Numbered from the stretch's first letter, positions 1 through 4,370 are shown. The stretch is DNA of 5,385 nucleotides from an uncultured Chthoniobacterales bacterium (GCA_955652855.1 CATPCN010000623.1:1-5385); one strand, 5' to 3'. Numbers and translations are program-made. Notes: generated by a model from the letters alone, not told the origin.

Positions 1-571
1 GCGGTGCGCCGATTACTTGCCACTCGACGACATCGAACTTCGGCCGCAGTTTTTTACCGAATTTTGTCGTCATGGTTTCCGAGGCAAGCATCACGACCGG
101 GAAGACATTCATGCCGCGCATACGCCGCATGAAAACCGTCTGGTCTTTCAACTCGCTGTAGGCTTTGAGCATCCCCCAGGTCGAATTGGAAACGATGAGC
201 TTCTTGCCGGTCTTCGGATCGACGAGATGGAAGGTGAAGTTCCTGACCCATGGCCCCTTTGGGGTGCCGTTAAAATCCTCTTCCCACTCGGACCTTGGAA
301 TCGCCTCGTTGAGTTCATTTTCATCGGGGAGCTTTTCACCGGTCCGCGGAAGGATGCGGTCGACGATTTTCTTATCGCCCCAGCGAATCAATTCTGGGAA
401 GATATTCGCAACGATGTACGGACCGGGAGAAAGCGATGCGCCTTCTCTTCCGTGCCAATGATTCTGAGCAGCCCCATCGAACTTTGCATAATCGCTGGTG
501 CTGGAAACATCATCATCGATGTAATTAAACCCATCGAAGGGCTCAGATACAGGTGTCAAAGCATTAGACAT
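1..571 (-). CDS. Phage protein of unknown function, 3' part beyond the left edge
   Basis: An open frame begins with ATG at 571 and is still open at base 2, giving at least 190 residues. The protein opens MSNALTPVSEPFDGFNYI, then has an acidic/polar segment (residues 15-35), a Pro/Gly-rich stretch SLSPGPYIV (47-54), the block RTGEKLPDENELNEAIP (76-92), a Trp-rich block EWEEDFNG..KGPW (95-108) and a mixed segment ending FGKKLRPKFDVVEW (171-184). I recall similar proteins, with the blocks PDENELNEAIP, GPW and FG.K.RP.F, as uncharacterised genes in rhizobial phages, but I cannot name a function. The ribosome site is weak (AAGTGAG about 10 bases upstream). The gene follows two tandem hairpins and is the last of the leftward genes visible. 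It must be real: the codons are regular, and the competing + strand frame runs through three separate - strand signals. Whether it has a role in replication or recombination cannot be told here. Confidence 0.85.
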   Translation of the reverse strand, partial: MSNALTPVSEPFDGFNYIDDDVSSTSDYAKFDGAAQNHWHGREGASLSPGPYIVANIFPELIRWGDKKIVDRILPRTGEKLPDENELNEAIPRSEWEEDFNGTPKGPWVRNFTFHLVDPKTGKKLIVSNSTWGMLKAYSELKDQTVFMRRMRGMNVFPVVMLASETMTTKFGKKLRPKFDVVEWQVIGAP

Positions 572-591
572 TTGAGTTACTCACTTGTTAG

Positions 592-645
592 GCCCGGCCA
601 CGCGCCGGGCATGCGGGATACCGAGGCGGCGGCTTGCCGCCTCGG
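592..645 (-). other. Two tandem intercistronic hairpins
   Basis: The first stem pairs CCGAGGCGGC (621-630) with GCCGCCTCGG (636-645): 10 perfect base pairs around a 5-base loop. The second pairs GCCCGGC (592-598) with GCCGGGC (604-610), 7 base pairs around a 5-base loop. They begin about 10 bases past the stop codon of the 82-aa gene and precede the start of the left-edge gene. Neither is followed by a U-tract on the - strand, so they are not classical intrinsic terminators. They may pause transcription, stabilise 3' ends or mark processing sites. Confidence 0.75.
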
Positions 646-655
646 GGATTTGTTG

Positions 656-904
656 TTAAAGGTGCAACTCGCCGTTCGATTGAGAGGGCCTCGTCGCCCG
701 TTCAAGCTGCCAATATTCCGAGAGCTGTTTGCTCCGGGCCGCACGCCGGCTTGGCGTCCAGCTTTGAGACATCTTGACCCTCGCCGAGAGAGTCATCTTC
801 TTACGCCGGGCCTGCTTGGGGCGAAGCCTGGCGGTCTTCTCTGATGCCCGGAGCCGGGCATTTTCTTCGAGCAACAGCCCGATCATTTGGTCGCGATGAT
901 CCAA
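656..904 (-). CDS. Small basic protein with N-terminal leucine-rich helix
   Basis: This 82-aa protein starts at a TTG codon. The start is chosen because AAAGGAGA (912-919) stands 7 bases upstream; the next in-frame ATG (886) has no such site. Residues 7-22 (MIGLLLEENARLRAS) look like a short amphipathic or coiled-coil helix. The rest is strongly basic, with clusters RLRPKQARRKK (26-36) and SRRAARSKQ (52-60). The block RVKMSQSWTPSRRAARS followed by SEYW is reminiscent of the short KMS..W...R...YW repeats seen in phage DNA-binding appendages near HNH nucleases, but that resemblance is only an impression. The charge suggests nucleic acid binding. The gene lies between an excisionase-like gene and the left-edge gene, in the same direction, with hairpins on both sides. 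Real gene: likely; function: unknown. Confidence 0.72.
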   Translation of the reverse strand: MDHRDQMIGLLLEENARLRASEKTARLRPKQARRKKMTLSARVKMSQSWTPSRRAARSKQLSEYWQLERATRPSQSNGELHL

Positions 905-911
905 CAGAGGA

Positions 912-919
912 TCTCCTTT
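912..919 (-). promoter_or_regulatory. Strong Shine-Dalgarno that fixes a TTG start
   Basis: The - strand reads AAAGGAGA here, with 7 bases to the TTG at 904. It is the only good ribosome site in the gap and is what decides the unusual start codon of the 82-aa gene. Confidence 0.75.
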
Positions 920-956
920 GTTTGGTCCCGGATTACGCGCCAGAACATGCGCGATC

Positions 957-984
957 GATCAGGGGTGCACTTGCATCCCTGATC
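957..984 (-). other. 12-bp hairpin after the excisionase-like gene
   Basis: GATCAGGGGTGC (957-968) pairs with GCATCCCTGATC (973-984), one pair being G-T, around the 4-base loop ACTT. It begins 4 bases past the stop codon of the excisionase-like gene. No T-run follows on either strand, so it is a terminator-like hairpin lacking its U-tract, or a binding site for a dimeric protein. Confidence 0.75.
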
Positions 985-988
985 AGAT

Positions 989-1189
989 TCAGGCTGATGG
1001 GGGTTTGTTGAGACCGAGACGCGCACGAAGCGACCGGTCGGTGACCAGCGTGCGGCCGCCGAACTTTATGGCCTCTAGCTCGCCAGCATGGATCATGTCG
1101 TAGATAGTTTGCCTGCAGACACCGCCGGCAAGGCGCCGGCTATTATTAACGGTGTGAGCCAACGGCTCTGGCGGGGTGTTGGGCTTCAT
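989..1189 (-). CDS. Excisionase-like HTH DNA-binding protein
   Basis: A 66-aa protein with the features of the excisionase / HTH_17 (MerR-like winged helix) family. Residues 17-35 (SRRLAGGVCRQTIYDMIHA) form the HTH: a LA..G..RQTIY pattern with the recognition helix at about 26-34. They are followed by GELEAIKFGGRTLVTDRSL (36-54), the wing-and-strand block in which the family usually has I+.G.R.LV....L. Such proteins bend DNA at phage attachment sites to steer integrase towards excision, or act as small transcription activators of the AlpA kind. The length fits the family. The ATG at 1189 is preceded by GGAGAAG at 6 bases spacing. No integrase is in the window, so whether it acts in excision or only in transcription is open. 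A DNA-binding role is well supported; excision is inferred. Confidence 0.85.
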   Translation of the reverse strand: MKPNTPPEPLAHTVNNSRRLAGGVCRQTIYDMIHAGELEAIKFGGRTLVTDRSLRARLGLNKPPSA

Positions 1190-1256
1190 GGCGAACTTCT
1201 CCGGGCTGCATTGTCTGCGTTAGCCGGGAGATAGGCGCCGTTGCCTGCGGCAGAAG

Positions 1257-1278
1257 GTACGGATAACGTCATCCGTAC
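1257..1278 (-). other. 8-bp perfect hairpin after the 85-aa gene
   Basis: GTACGGAT (1257-1264) and ATCCGTAC (1271-1278) flank a 6-base loop, AACGTC. It starts 5 bases past the TAG of the 85-aa gene and precedes the excisionase-like gene by about 67 bases. No U-tract follows. The rest of the 1190-1283 gap has no open frame I would call and no clear promoter. Confidence 0.7.
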
Positions 1279-1283
1279 TGCGG

Positions 1284-1541
1284 CTATTTGACCGCCTTCT
1301 GAATAAGCCGCACAAGCCGTTCCTTGCCGTGCAAGGAAGGAAATTCTTTGCGAATGATTTTTGCAATGTCGGGGGCGGAACGCTTTATATCTTCCCGCTT
1401 GAGTTCGCGGGCTCGCTGACTGACTGCATCAACGTCATATTCCGGCGTTCTAATCGCCCGCCCTTTGTTGCGGCCTATTATCCACGGTTCCGGGTTAAAC
1501 CACGGAAGGTTGCACGGTTTTCTTTTGGGCTTCTTGGCCAT
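1284..1541 (-). CDS. Small basic protein of unknown function
   Basis: 85 aa from the ATG at 1541. A GTG at 1562 would add 7 residues, but neither start has a strong ribosome site; the purine-rich AGAGCGAG lies rather far upstream of the ATG. I prefer the ATG because it gives the typical basic opening MAKKPKRKP. The protein has a Pro/Trp-rich N-terminal segment, NLPWFNPEPWIIG (about 11-23), then a basic Arg/Lys stretch and a helical C-terminal half with spaced basic residues (RARELKREDIKR; IAKIIRKEF; RLVRLIQKAVK). It has no Cys pairs, signal peptide or membrane segment. High charge hints at DNA or RNA binding. It is not recognised as a known family. It lies downstream of a long gene-free region that may hold its promoter, and a hairpin follows its stop. 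Confidence 0.6.
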   Translation of the reverse strand: MAKKPKRKPCNLPWFNPEPWIIGRNKGRAIRTPEYDVDAVSQRARELKREDIKRSAPDIAKIIRKEFPSLHGKERLVRLIQKAVK

Positions 1542-1660
1542 TTGCACGCACTCGCTCTGCACTCAGGGGTGACACGCGGCAGGCGATGAGTGCGCATCGC
1601 TTTTCGATCCGTCGATCTAGCCGCGTGGTTCGGGTGTTACTAAAGCTAGGCCATGGTCCC

Positions 1661-1677
1661 CTAAATTGTCCCCAGTT
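1661..1677. repeat. 17-base direct repeat, copy A
   Basis: CTAAATTGTCCCCAGTT matches copy B at 1858-1874 in 15 of 17 positions, in the same orientation, 197 bases apart. The shared core is TGTCCCCAGTT. Confidence 0.65.
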
Positions 1678-1712
1678 CAAACATTGGTTTCTGGCAGCCA
1701 GCGATGGCCAGC

Positions 1713-1825
1713 CTTGGACATTGTTATCGATCAAGTCCTTGACTAGTCAATAGAGACCAGGCCGCGATGGACAAGGATGGGCACCCCTTCAACGGATGCC
1801 CTGTCCGCAATCACCAGTGTCCAAG
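1713..1825. repeat. Inverted repeat enclosing a structured 90-base interior
   Basis: CTTGGACATTG (1713-1723) and CAGTGTCCAAG (1815-1825) are complementary in 10 of 11 positions. The interior carries the TTGACTAGTCAA palindrome and a further stem near 1768-1806, so the whole segment could fold, or present several paired protein sites. Confidence 0.55.
1722..1750 (-). promoter_or_regulatory. Possible leftward promoter with palindrome over its -35 box
   Basis: On the - strand TTGACT (1745-1750) is followed after 16-18 bases by GATAACAA (about 1721-1728), a weak -10 element. The -35 box forms one half of the perfect palindrome TTGACTAGTCAA (1739-1750), so a dimeric repressor there would block it. 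It would serve the 85-aa gene and those downstream. The -10 match is poor, so this is tentative. Confidence 0.4.
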
Positions 1826-1857
1826 TTATTGATTTTGTTCAGTATTAACCTGGATGG

Positions 1858-1874
1858 CTAAGCTGTCCCCAGTT
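1858..1874. repeat. 17-base direct repeat, copy B
   Basis: CTAAGCTGTCCCCAGTT, same orientation as copy A at 1661-1677 with two mismatches. Copy B also sits in its own small imperfect hairpin, CTAA-CTG with CAG-TTAG (1858-1879). Confidence 0.65.
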
Positions 1875-1941
1875 TTAGACCAGGCTTATTCGGTGACTGC
1901 TGTACAGCGGTGGCAGCCTAGGTTCTCAAATATGTACCAAG

Positions 1942-2106
1942 CTACTCACGCCCCGCCTCGCGCCGGAGCCGGCGCAGCTCTTCCCGGATTTTGGCATTAC
2001 GCACCTTGGCTGCGGCCCGGATCGTGTCCTTGTTCCGAGCCCGCCACCGGGCCATTGCGGCACGATGAATCTTGCGTGCACCGGACACGTGTCCGAGTTC
2101 TTTCAT
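1942..2106 (-). CDS. 54-aa basic helical protein, coupled to the 236-aa gene
   Basis: This short gene begins with an ATG at 2106 that overlaps the TGA of the upstream gene (ATGA), and GGGGAGA lies just upstream of it, so translation is probably coupled. The product opens MKELGHVSGARKIHRAAMAR. It is rich in Arg, Lys and Ala, with about 20 basic residues, no cysteine and no membrane segment, and is probably mostly helical. The ARWRARNKDTIRAAAKVRN stretch (residues 19-37) resembles the basic helices that precede HNH motifs, but no HNH residues follow, so I do not call a nuclease. A DNA- or RNA-binding accessory to the 236-aa protein is a reasonable guess. A 14-base perfect palindrome (2082-2095) lies in its codons 4-8. 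Confidence 0.65.
   Translation of the reverse strand: MKELGHVSGARKIHRAAMARWRARNKDTIRAAAKVRNAKIREELRRLRREAGRE
2082..2095. repeat. 14-base perfect palindrome inside the 54-aa gene
   Basis: CGGACACGTGTCCG reads the same on both strands and lies 11 bases into the gene. It may be a protein-binding site or chance; about a third of random windows this size would hold one of this length. Confidence 0.4.
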
Positions 2107-2813
2107 TTGTCTCCCCTTTCCCTCCGTGCGATCGCCCTAGCCTCGTCACGGAGTGCCCTGTCTATCTCCGGCGGCACGTCGAGATCGATCAAGATCACTT
2201 TGACCATTGCCAGGAGCTTCTCTTCTGTGAACGTGGCAGTAAGAACCTTGGCATTGTCCTTTGCGGTTGATCTTTTGTTCAGGACTATGTCGCCGCAACT
2301 CGTTTCTTCGATAGCCTTTAGTTTGCCCTGAAGATCCGCGATCCTATCCTTGTCACTGAGCTTGCTGGCGCTAGTCTCAGTGGCAACTCCGGGCCCCTTG
2401 CTCTTGGCAGTCTGCCATTTCTTAAAGTGTTCCCAGACAGTGCCCGGGCTATTCCATTTCCGGCGCTGCGGGCCATCGAGATCGGCCCGCCACTCCTTGA
2501 TCTCCTCCCGGTTGCGCCAGCAATCGAGAGCGAACTTACGCTCCACTTCATTGAGGCCGTTAACTGGGTCACCCTCCTTCGTATAGCCCTTGCCGTCGCC
2601 CCTGAGCCAATCCCCCATAGACTTGCAGTAGCCCTTTCCCTTCGGGACATCGGTGTTGTTTATCTCCATGAACCAATCACTTGCGGTTCCCAGCCCCATG
2701 ATAATCGGGGCCCAGTGGAGCTCATAGACCCTCCCCGCATTCTCAAGCTCGGCTAAGCCGTCCTTGATGCAGGCGAGCTGTTCTTCATTCATTGCGCTAT
2801 TGCTCTTATCCAT
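2103..2813 (-). CDS. Uncharacterised phage protein, first gene after the operator region
   Basis: 236 aa from the ATG at 2813, chosen because AGGAGG (2820-2825) stands exactly 6 bases upstream; a TTG two codons earlier touches the ribosome site and is unlikely. Domain view: an N-terminal acidic helix (residues 8-30); a Trp-rich block HWAPIIMGLG (33-42); GKGYCKSMGDWL (59-70); EIKEWRADL (104-112); NSPGTVWEHFKKW (121-133); a Ser/Thr/Lys linker (about 135-155); and a helical charged C-terminus (about 155-236). The chain of W..IG.L, GxxY..xxGDWL, EIxxWRxxL and xxP.TVWxxxxxW blocks matches, from memory, an uncharacterised family common in alphaproteobacterial phages and plasmids. No catalytic motif or HTH is obvious. 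It is driven by a promoter under two operators and overlaps the next gene by 4 bases. It is likely part of early regulation or replication, though nothing shows which. Confidence 0.85.
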   Translation of the reverse strand: MDKSNSAMNEEQLACIKDGLAELENAGRVYELHWAPIIMGLGTASDWFMEINNTDVPKGKGYCKSMGDWLRGDGKGYTKEGDPVNGLNEVERKFALDCWRNREEIKEWRADLDGPQRRKWNSPGTVWEHFKKWQTAKSKGPGVATETSASKLSDKDRIADLQGKLKAIEETSCGDIVLNKRSTAKDNAKVLTATFTEEKLLAMVKVILIDLDVPPEIDRALRDEARAIARRERGDK

Positions 2814-2819
2814 CGACAA

Positions 2820-2825
2820 CCTCCT
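2820..2825 (-). promoter_or_regulatory. Consensus Shine-Dalgarno that sets the 236-aa start
   Basis: A full AGGAGG on the - strand, 6 bases before the ATG at 2813 and directly abutting the upstream TTG, which rules the TTG out as the start. Confidence 0.8.
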
Positions 2826-2827
2826 AT

Positions 2828-2837
2828 GACTTAAGTC
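2828..2837. promoter_or_regulatory. Operator-like palindrome O2
   Basis: GACTTAAGTC is a perfect 10-base palindrome built from the same half-sites (GACTTA / TAAGTC) as O1, but overlapping rather than spaced. It lies between the promoter and the ribosome site of the 236-aa gene, where a bound repressor would block elongation or initiation. Confidence 0.6.
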
Positions 2838-2846
2838 GATGGCTAT

Positions 2847-2866
2847 GACTTATGCCAGCATAAGTC
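2847..2866. promoter_or_regulatory. Operator-like palindrome O1
   Basis: GACTTATGC-CA-GCATAAGTC: two perfect 9-base arms around a 2-base centre. It fills the spacer and -10 area of the promoter for the 236-aa gene, a classical place for a phage repressor. The neighbouring XRE-type protein is the obvious candidate ligand, by position only. Confidence 0.72.
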
Positions 2867-2875
2867 TTGTGTCAA
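2847..2875 (-). promoter_or_regulatory. Leftward promoter of the 236-aa/54-aa genes
   Basis: On the - strand a perfect -35 box TTGACA (2870-2875) is followed at 17 bases by TAAGTC (2847-2852), a weak -10 match that is also the last half-site of O1. The register could be one base different (ATAAGT). The strong -35 with a weak -10 buried in an operator fits a tightly repressed or activator-aided promoter. The start codon lies about 35 bases downstream. Confidence 0.62.
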
Positions 2876-2899
2876 TAGCGATACCGTGTTCTAATGAAA

Positions 2900-3157
2900 T
2901 TATTTCTTAGTACGCCTAGGCTTAAGGTTAACACCCAGGTCGGTGAACTCAACGCCGCCCTTTTCTAGGGCCAGCCGGATCGCGGCGATCGTGCGGTCTT
3001 GCAGCGTCCGTCCGGCTTCAAACCTGGCGATAGTGCCGGGTGCTGTCTTCGCCATCTGGGCGAGATCGCGCACTCCCAGCCCCAAAGCGGCGCGGGCCAT
3101 CCGGCACTGAATCGGTGTCACTAGTTCCCCTAGGCTGCTGGCCTCGCTCACGCTCAT
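2900..3157 (-). CDS. XRE (Cro/CI-type) HTH transcription regulator
   Basis: 85 aa from the ATG at 3157, with AGGA 9 bases upstream. It shows the standard lambda-repressor-like fold: helix 1 TPIQCRMARAALGL (14-27), helix 2 VRDLAQMAK (29-37), turn TAPG (38-41), recognition helix TIARFEAG (42-49), then the family's usual DRTIAAIRLALEKGGVEF (54-71), and a basic tail ending RRTKK. Single-domain regulators of this kind, with the ALEKGGVEF end, are very common in rhizobial genomes and prophages. It lacks the long C-terminal cleavage domain of CI, so it is Cro-like or a compact repressor that would not respond to RecA by self-cleavage. It is the first gene leftward of the divergent control region, and the operators O1 and O2 lie just beyond its stop. 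Control of those sites is an inference. Confidence 0.9.
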   Translation of the reverse strand: MSVSEASSLGELVTPIQCRMARAALGLGVRDLAQMAKTAPGTIARFEAGRTLQDRTIAAIRLALEKGGVEFTDLGVNLKPRRTKK

Positions 3158-3181
3158 TTTGTTTATTCCTGCATTTACCGC

Positions 3182-3210
3182 TTTACAAGATGGTTAGAAC
3201 GGTGTATCAA
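3182..3210. promoter_or_regulatory. Face-to-face divergent promoter pair
   Basis: On the + strand TTTACA (3182-3187) and TATCAA (3205-3210) are 17 bases apart and can serve as -35 and -10 for the rightward operon. On the - strand the same bases read TTGATA and TGTAAA, again 17 bases apart, as -35 and -10 for the XRE gene. In the leftward reading transcription would start about 18 bases before the XRE start codon. Both readings are moderate matches; they could not be occupied together. TATGCT (3214-3219) is another possible rightward -10. The 3158-3258 gap holds no gene. Confidence 0.5.
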
Positions 3211-3258
3211 TCTTATGCTTATATAGCGTCTTCGAAACAAAAACGCAAGGAGAAACAA

Positions 3259-3546
3259 GTGAAAAGACGAATCAACGGTACTGATATCGATACCGGAACC
3301 TCGGTCCTGATCGCCAGAAAATCTTATACTGGCGATGTCGCTGATCAAACAGATGTCTGGCTGACGGCGACCCTCTACCAGAACCCCTCGGACGGCCTCT
3401 TCTTCGGGGTGGCCGAGGCCGAAGGCCACGTAATTGTGGACTCATACACCGTAAAGGAAGCGAAAGATTTCCTCGAATTTGGGAGTGTCGAAGTTTTCTA
3501 CGATCCGTTCGCGGACGGAAATAAGCCTGCCATGAAAGCAGTCTGA
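3259..3546 (+). CDS. 95-aa protein of unknown function, first of the rightward operon
   Basis: Starts at GTG 3259, with AAGGAGA 5 bases upstream. Longer in-frame versions reaching back to 3040 would run antisense through the XRE gene and are rejected. The product has a basic start, MKRRINGTDIDTGTSVLIAR (residues 1-20), a middle block VWLTATLYQNPSDGLFFGVA (33-52) and a C-terminal VKEAKDFLEFGSVEVFYDPF. The order NGxxxDTxT, LYxxPxGxFF and EAxxFLE resembles small uncharacterised proteins found in many proteobacterial phages and plasmids, probably a compact alpha/beta fold. No cysteines, signal peptide or membrane segment. Two tandem hairpins follow its stop. The function is unknown; its position directly opposite a Cro/CI-type gene suggests an early phage gene. 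Confidence 0.8.
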   Translation: MKRRINGTDIDTGTSVLIARKSYTGDVADQTDVWLTATLYQNPSDGLFFGVAEAEGHVIVDSYTVKEAKDFLEFGSVEVFYDPFADGNKPAMKAV

Positions 3547-3555
3547 CCCTTCGGC

Positions 3556-3596
3556 ATGGGGCGGTGCTCTGCCCCATTGCGAAGCGCCATGCTTCG
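3556..3596 (+). other. Two tandem hairpins after the 95-aa gene
   Basis: ATGGGGC (3556-3562) pairs with GCCCCAT (3571-3577), and CGAAGC (3580-3585) with GCTTCG (3591-3596). They fill the gap before AAAGGAGA (3601-3608) of the next gene. There is no U-tract, so read-through into the rest of the operon is expected, perhaps at reduced level. Confidence 0.65.
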
Positions 3597-3614
3597 AATC
3601 AAAGGAGAAACAGA

Positions 3615-3830
3615 ATGCCTGCAGGACAAAAAATTGATTTTAAGGGCGTTGTCAGAATCGCCCCGCAAAACATCGAAGCGCGGGGGACCGAAACTGCACT
3701 CCGCGATGCGCAGTTCGCCCTCGACGTCCAGCTCCACGACCTACGGACTGAATTCATCCACCGCGAGGGAAAGTTGCGGCAGGACTATCTCGACCGAGTC
3801 CAGGAAATCACTTCAGGCGAAGCGGAATGA
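3615..3830 (+). CDS. 71-aa helical protein of unknown function
   Basis: Starts at ATG 3615 behind AAAGGAGA with 6 bases spacing. Residues 1-20 (MPAGQKIDFKGVVRIAPQNI) may form a short strand region. Residues 25-65 are a long charged helix (ALRDAQFALDVQL; LRTEFIHREGKLRQDYLDRV) with hydrophobic residues spaced as in a coiled coil, so a dimer is plausible. No signal peptide or membrane segment. Its TGA overlaps the ATG of the next gene (ATGA), so the two are probably translated together. Not recognised as a family. Confidence 0.75.
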   Translation: MPAGQKIDFKGVVRIAPQNIEARGTETALRDAQFALDVQLHDLRTEFIHREGKLRQDYLDRVQEITSGEAE

Positions 3831-4213
3831 GCAAGTTTCACATCGGGCAGCACGTAGAAGTTCTACGAGGAAGCGACAGAATAGTTAGCAGCCAGGCACG
3901 GGGCTCCGCCAGGCATGCCCGTTGCGAGCGCCCTGCCCGGCCTGACCACATCGAACCAAAGGGGAAGTTCAACATGACTAAATCGACTCATAGCACGGGG
4001 CATGGCCATGGCAGCCGAAGGCCCGGTATACCGAAGCCGGCATGCCCGATCGTCCTCGGGGCGAACCTCCGGGCCGATCTTAGGAGACAGCAAATCAGGC
4101 TTGAGCTGATGAAAGACGTCGCGCTCTCGGCCTGGAGAAAGCGGGAACTTGAACGTCAAATCTCAGCAATCAACGATCTTCTAGGAGGGCCTGGCCGTGA
4201 TTGGACAGCGTAG
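3827..4213 (+). CDS. 128-aa protein of unknown function, possible second start inside
   Basis: The frame opens at ATG 3827, overlapping the previous stop by 4 bases. The N-terminus KFHIGQHVEVLRGSDRIV (residues 3-20) looks like a small beta-rich KOW-like start. A poorly structured, Arg/Pro-rich stretch follows (about 21-48). A second in-frame ATG (3974, MTKSTHSTGHGHG) is preceded by GGGGAAG at 6 bases, so a 79-aa product from there is possible. The C-terminal part is helical: LRADLRRQQIRLELMKDV (80-97) and AWRKRELERQISAINDLL (101-118). A His/Gly tract, HSTGHGHG (54-61), lies just after the second start. The last 17 bases overlap the next gene. Two products from one frame, or a short leader peptide before the real gene, both fit. 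The function is unknown. Confidence 0.65.
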   Translation: MSKFHIGQHVEVLRGSDRIVSSQARGSARHARCERPARPDHIEPKGKFNMTKSTHSTGHGHGSRRPGIPKPACPIVLGANLRADLRRQQIRLELMKDVALSAWRKRELERQISAINDLLGGPGRDWTA

Positions 4214-4370
4214 ATTTTTGACGTTCGGAGTCGTTTTAAGCACCGTCGCAGCCACAGCCGCCCTGACCGGGATCCAAGTCCTGATTGGATTTGTCTTAGG
4301 TATAATGGCTGTGCTCATCGCTGCCGTGCTCGTTGTAAGCGCGGATTTGAATAGAGGAGGAGAGCAATGA
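4197..4370 (+). CDS. 57-aa small membrane protein with two hydrophobic helices
   Basis: Begins at GTG 4197, inside the end of the preceding gene, with AGGAGG (4183-4188) 8 bases upstream, and ends at TGA 4368, overlapping the next ATG (ATGA). The basic start MIGQRRF precedes a hydrophobic stretch, GVVLSTVAATAAL (11-23), a short polar break near TGIQ (24-27), and a second hydrophobic helix, VLIGFVLGIMAVLIAAVLVV (28-47). The tail SADLNRGGEQ is polar. Two close membrane helices with a charged N-terminus and short tail recall class II-like phage holins and small superinfection-exclusion proteins. With no endolysin nearby, holin is only a possibility. Length, ribosome site and coupling support a real gene. 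Confidence 0.75.
   Translation: MIGQRRFLTFGVVLSTVAATAALTGIQVLIGFVLGIMAVLIAAVLVVSADLNRGGEQ

Larger units (their letters stand above)
1542..1941. other. Gene-free, palindrome-rich region of about 400 bases
   Basis: I see no convincing gene here on either strand: frames that cross it lack ribosome sites or are antisense to neighbouring genes. It contains a direct repeat (1661-1677 and 1858-1874), an inverted repeat (1713-1723 and 1815-1825), the 12-base palindrome TTGACTAGTCAA (1739-1750), a nested stem GGACA/GGGCA with TGCCC/TGTCC at about 1768-1806, a GCTGTACAGC palindrome (1899-1908) and a short hairpin GCGATG/CATCGC followed by TTTT (1583-1604). A locally AT-rich patch lies at about 1820-1850. 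Possible roles are a promoter/operator region for the 85-aa gene, an integrase/excisionase attachment region, or the scar of an insertion. Confidence 0.6.

Noticed and set aside
17..844. Long + strand open frame of 275 codons
   Set aside because: It is antisense to the left-edge gene and to the 82-aa gene, both of which have better codon patterns, and it runs through two hairpins. It has no ribosome site at its ATG.
1661..1711. tRNA-like 3' end (AGTTCAAAC with flanking pairs)
   Set aside because: The loop is one base short, no acceptor stem, D-arm or anticodon arm can be drawn, and no CCA end follows.
1495..1734. - strand open frame of 79 codons with a TTG start
   Set aside because: It overlaps the 85-aa gene, crosses a direct-repeat copy, and its only purine-rich stretch is too close to the TTG to work.
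1854..2270. + strand open frame of 138 codons
   Set aside because: It has no ribosome site, has the composition expected of antisense reading, and opposes the coupled 236-aa/54-aa genes, which have clear starts.
2814..2819. TTG at 2819 as the start of the 236-aa gene
   Set aside because: It directly abuts AGGAGG, leaving no spacing; the ATG at 2813 has 6 bases.
3040..3258. In-frame upstream extension of the 95-aa gene
   Set aside because: It lies antisense over the XRE gene and crosses the divergent promoters; the GTG at 3259 has AAGGAGA at correct spacing.
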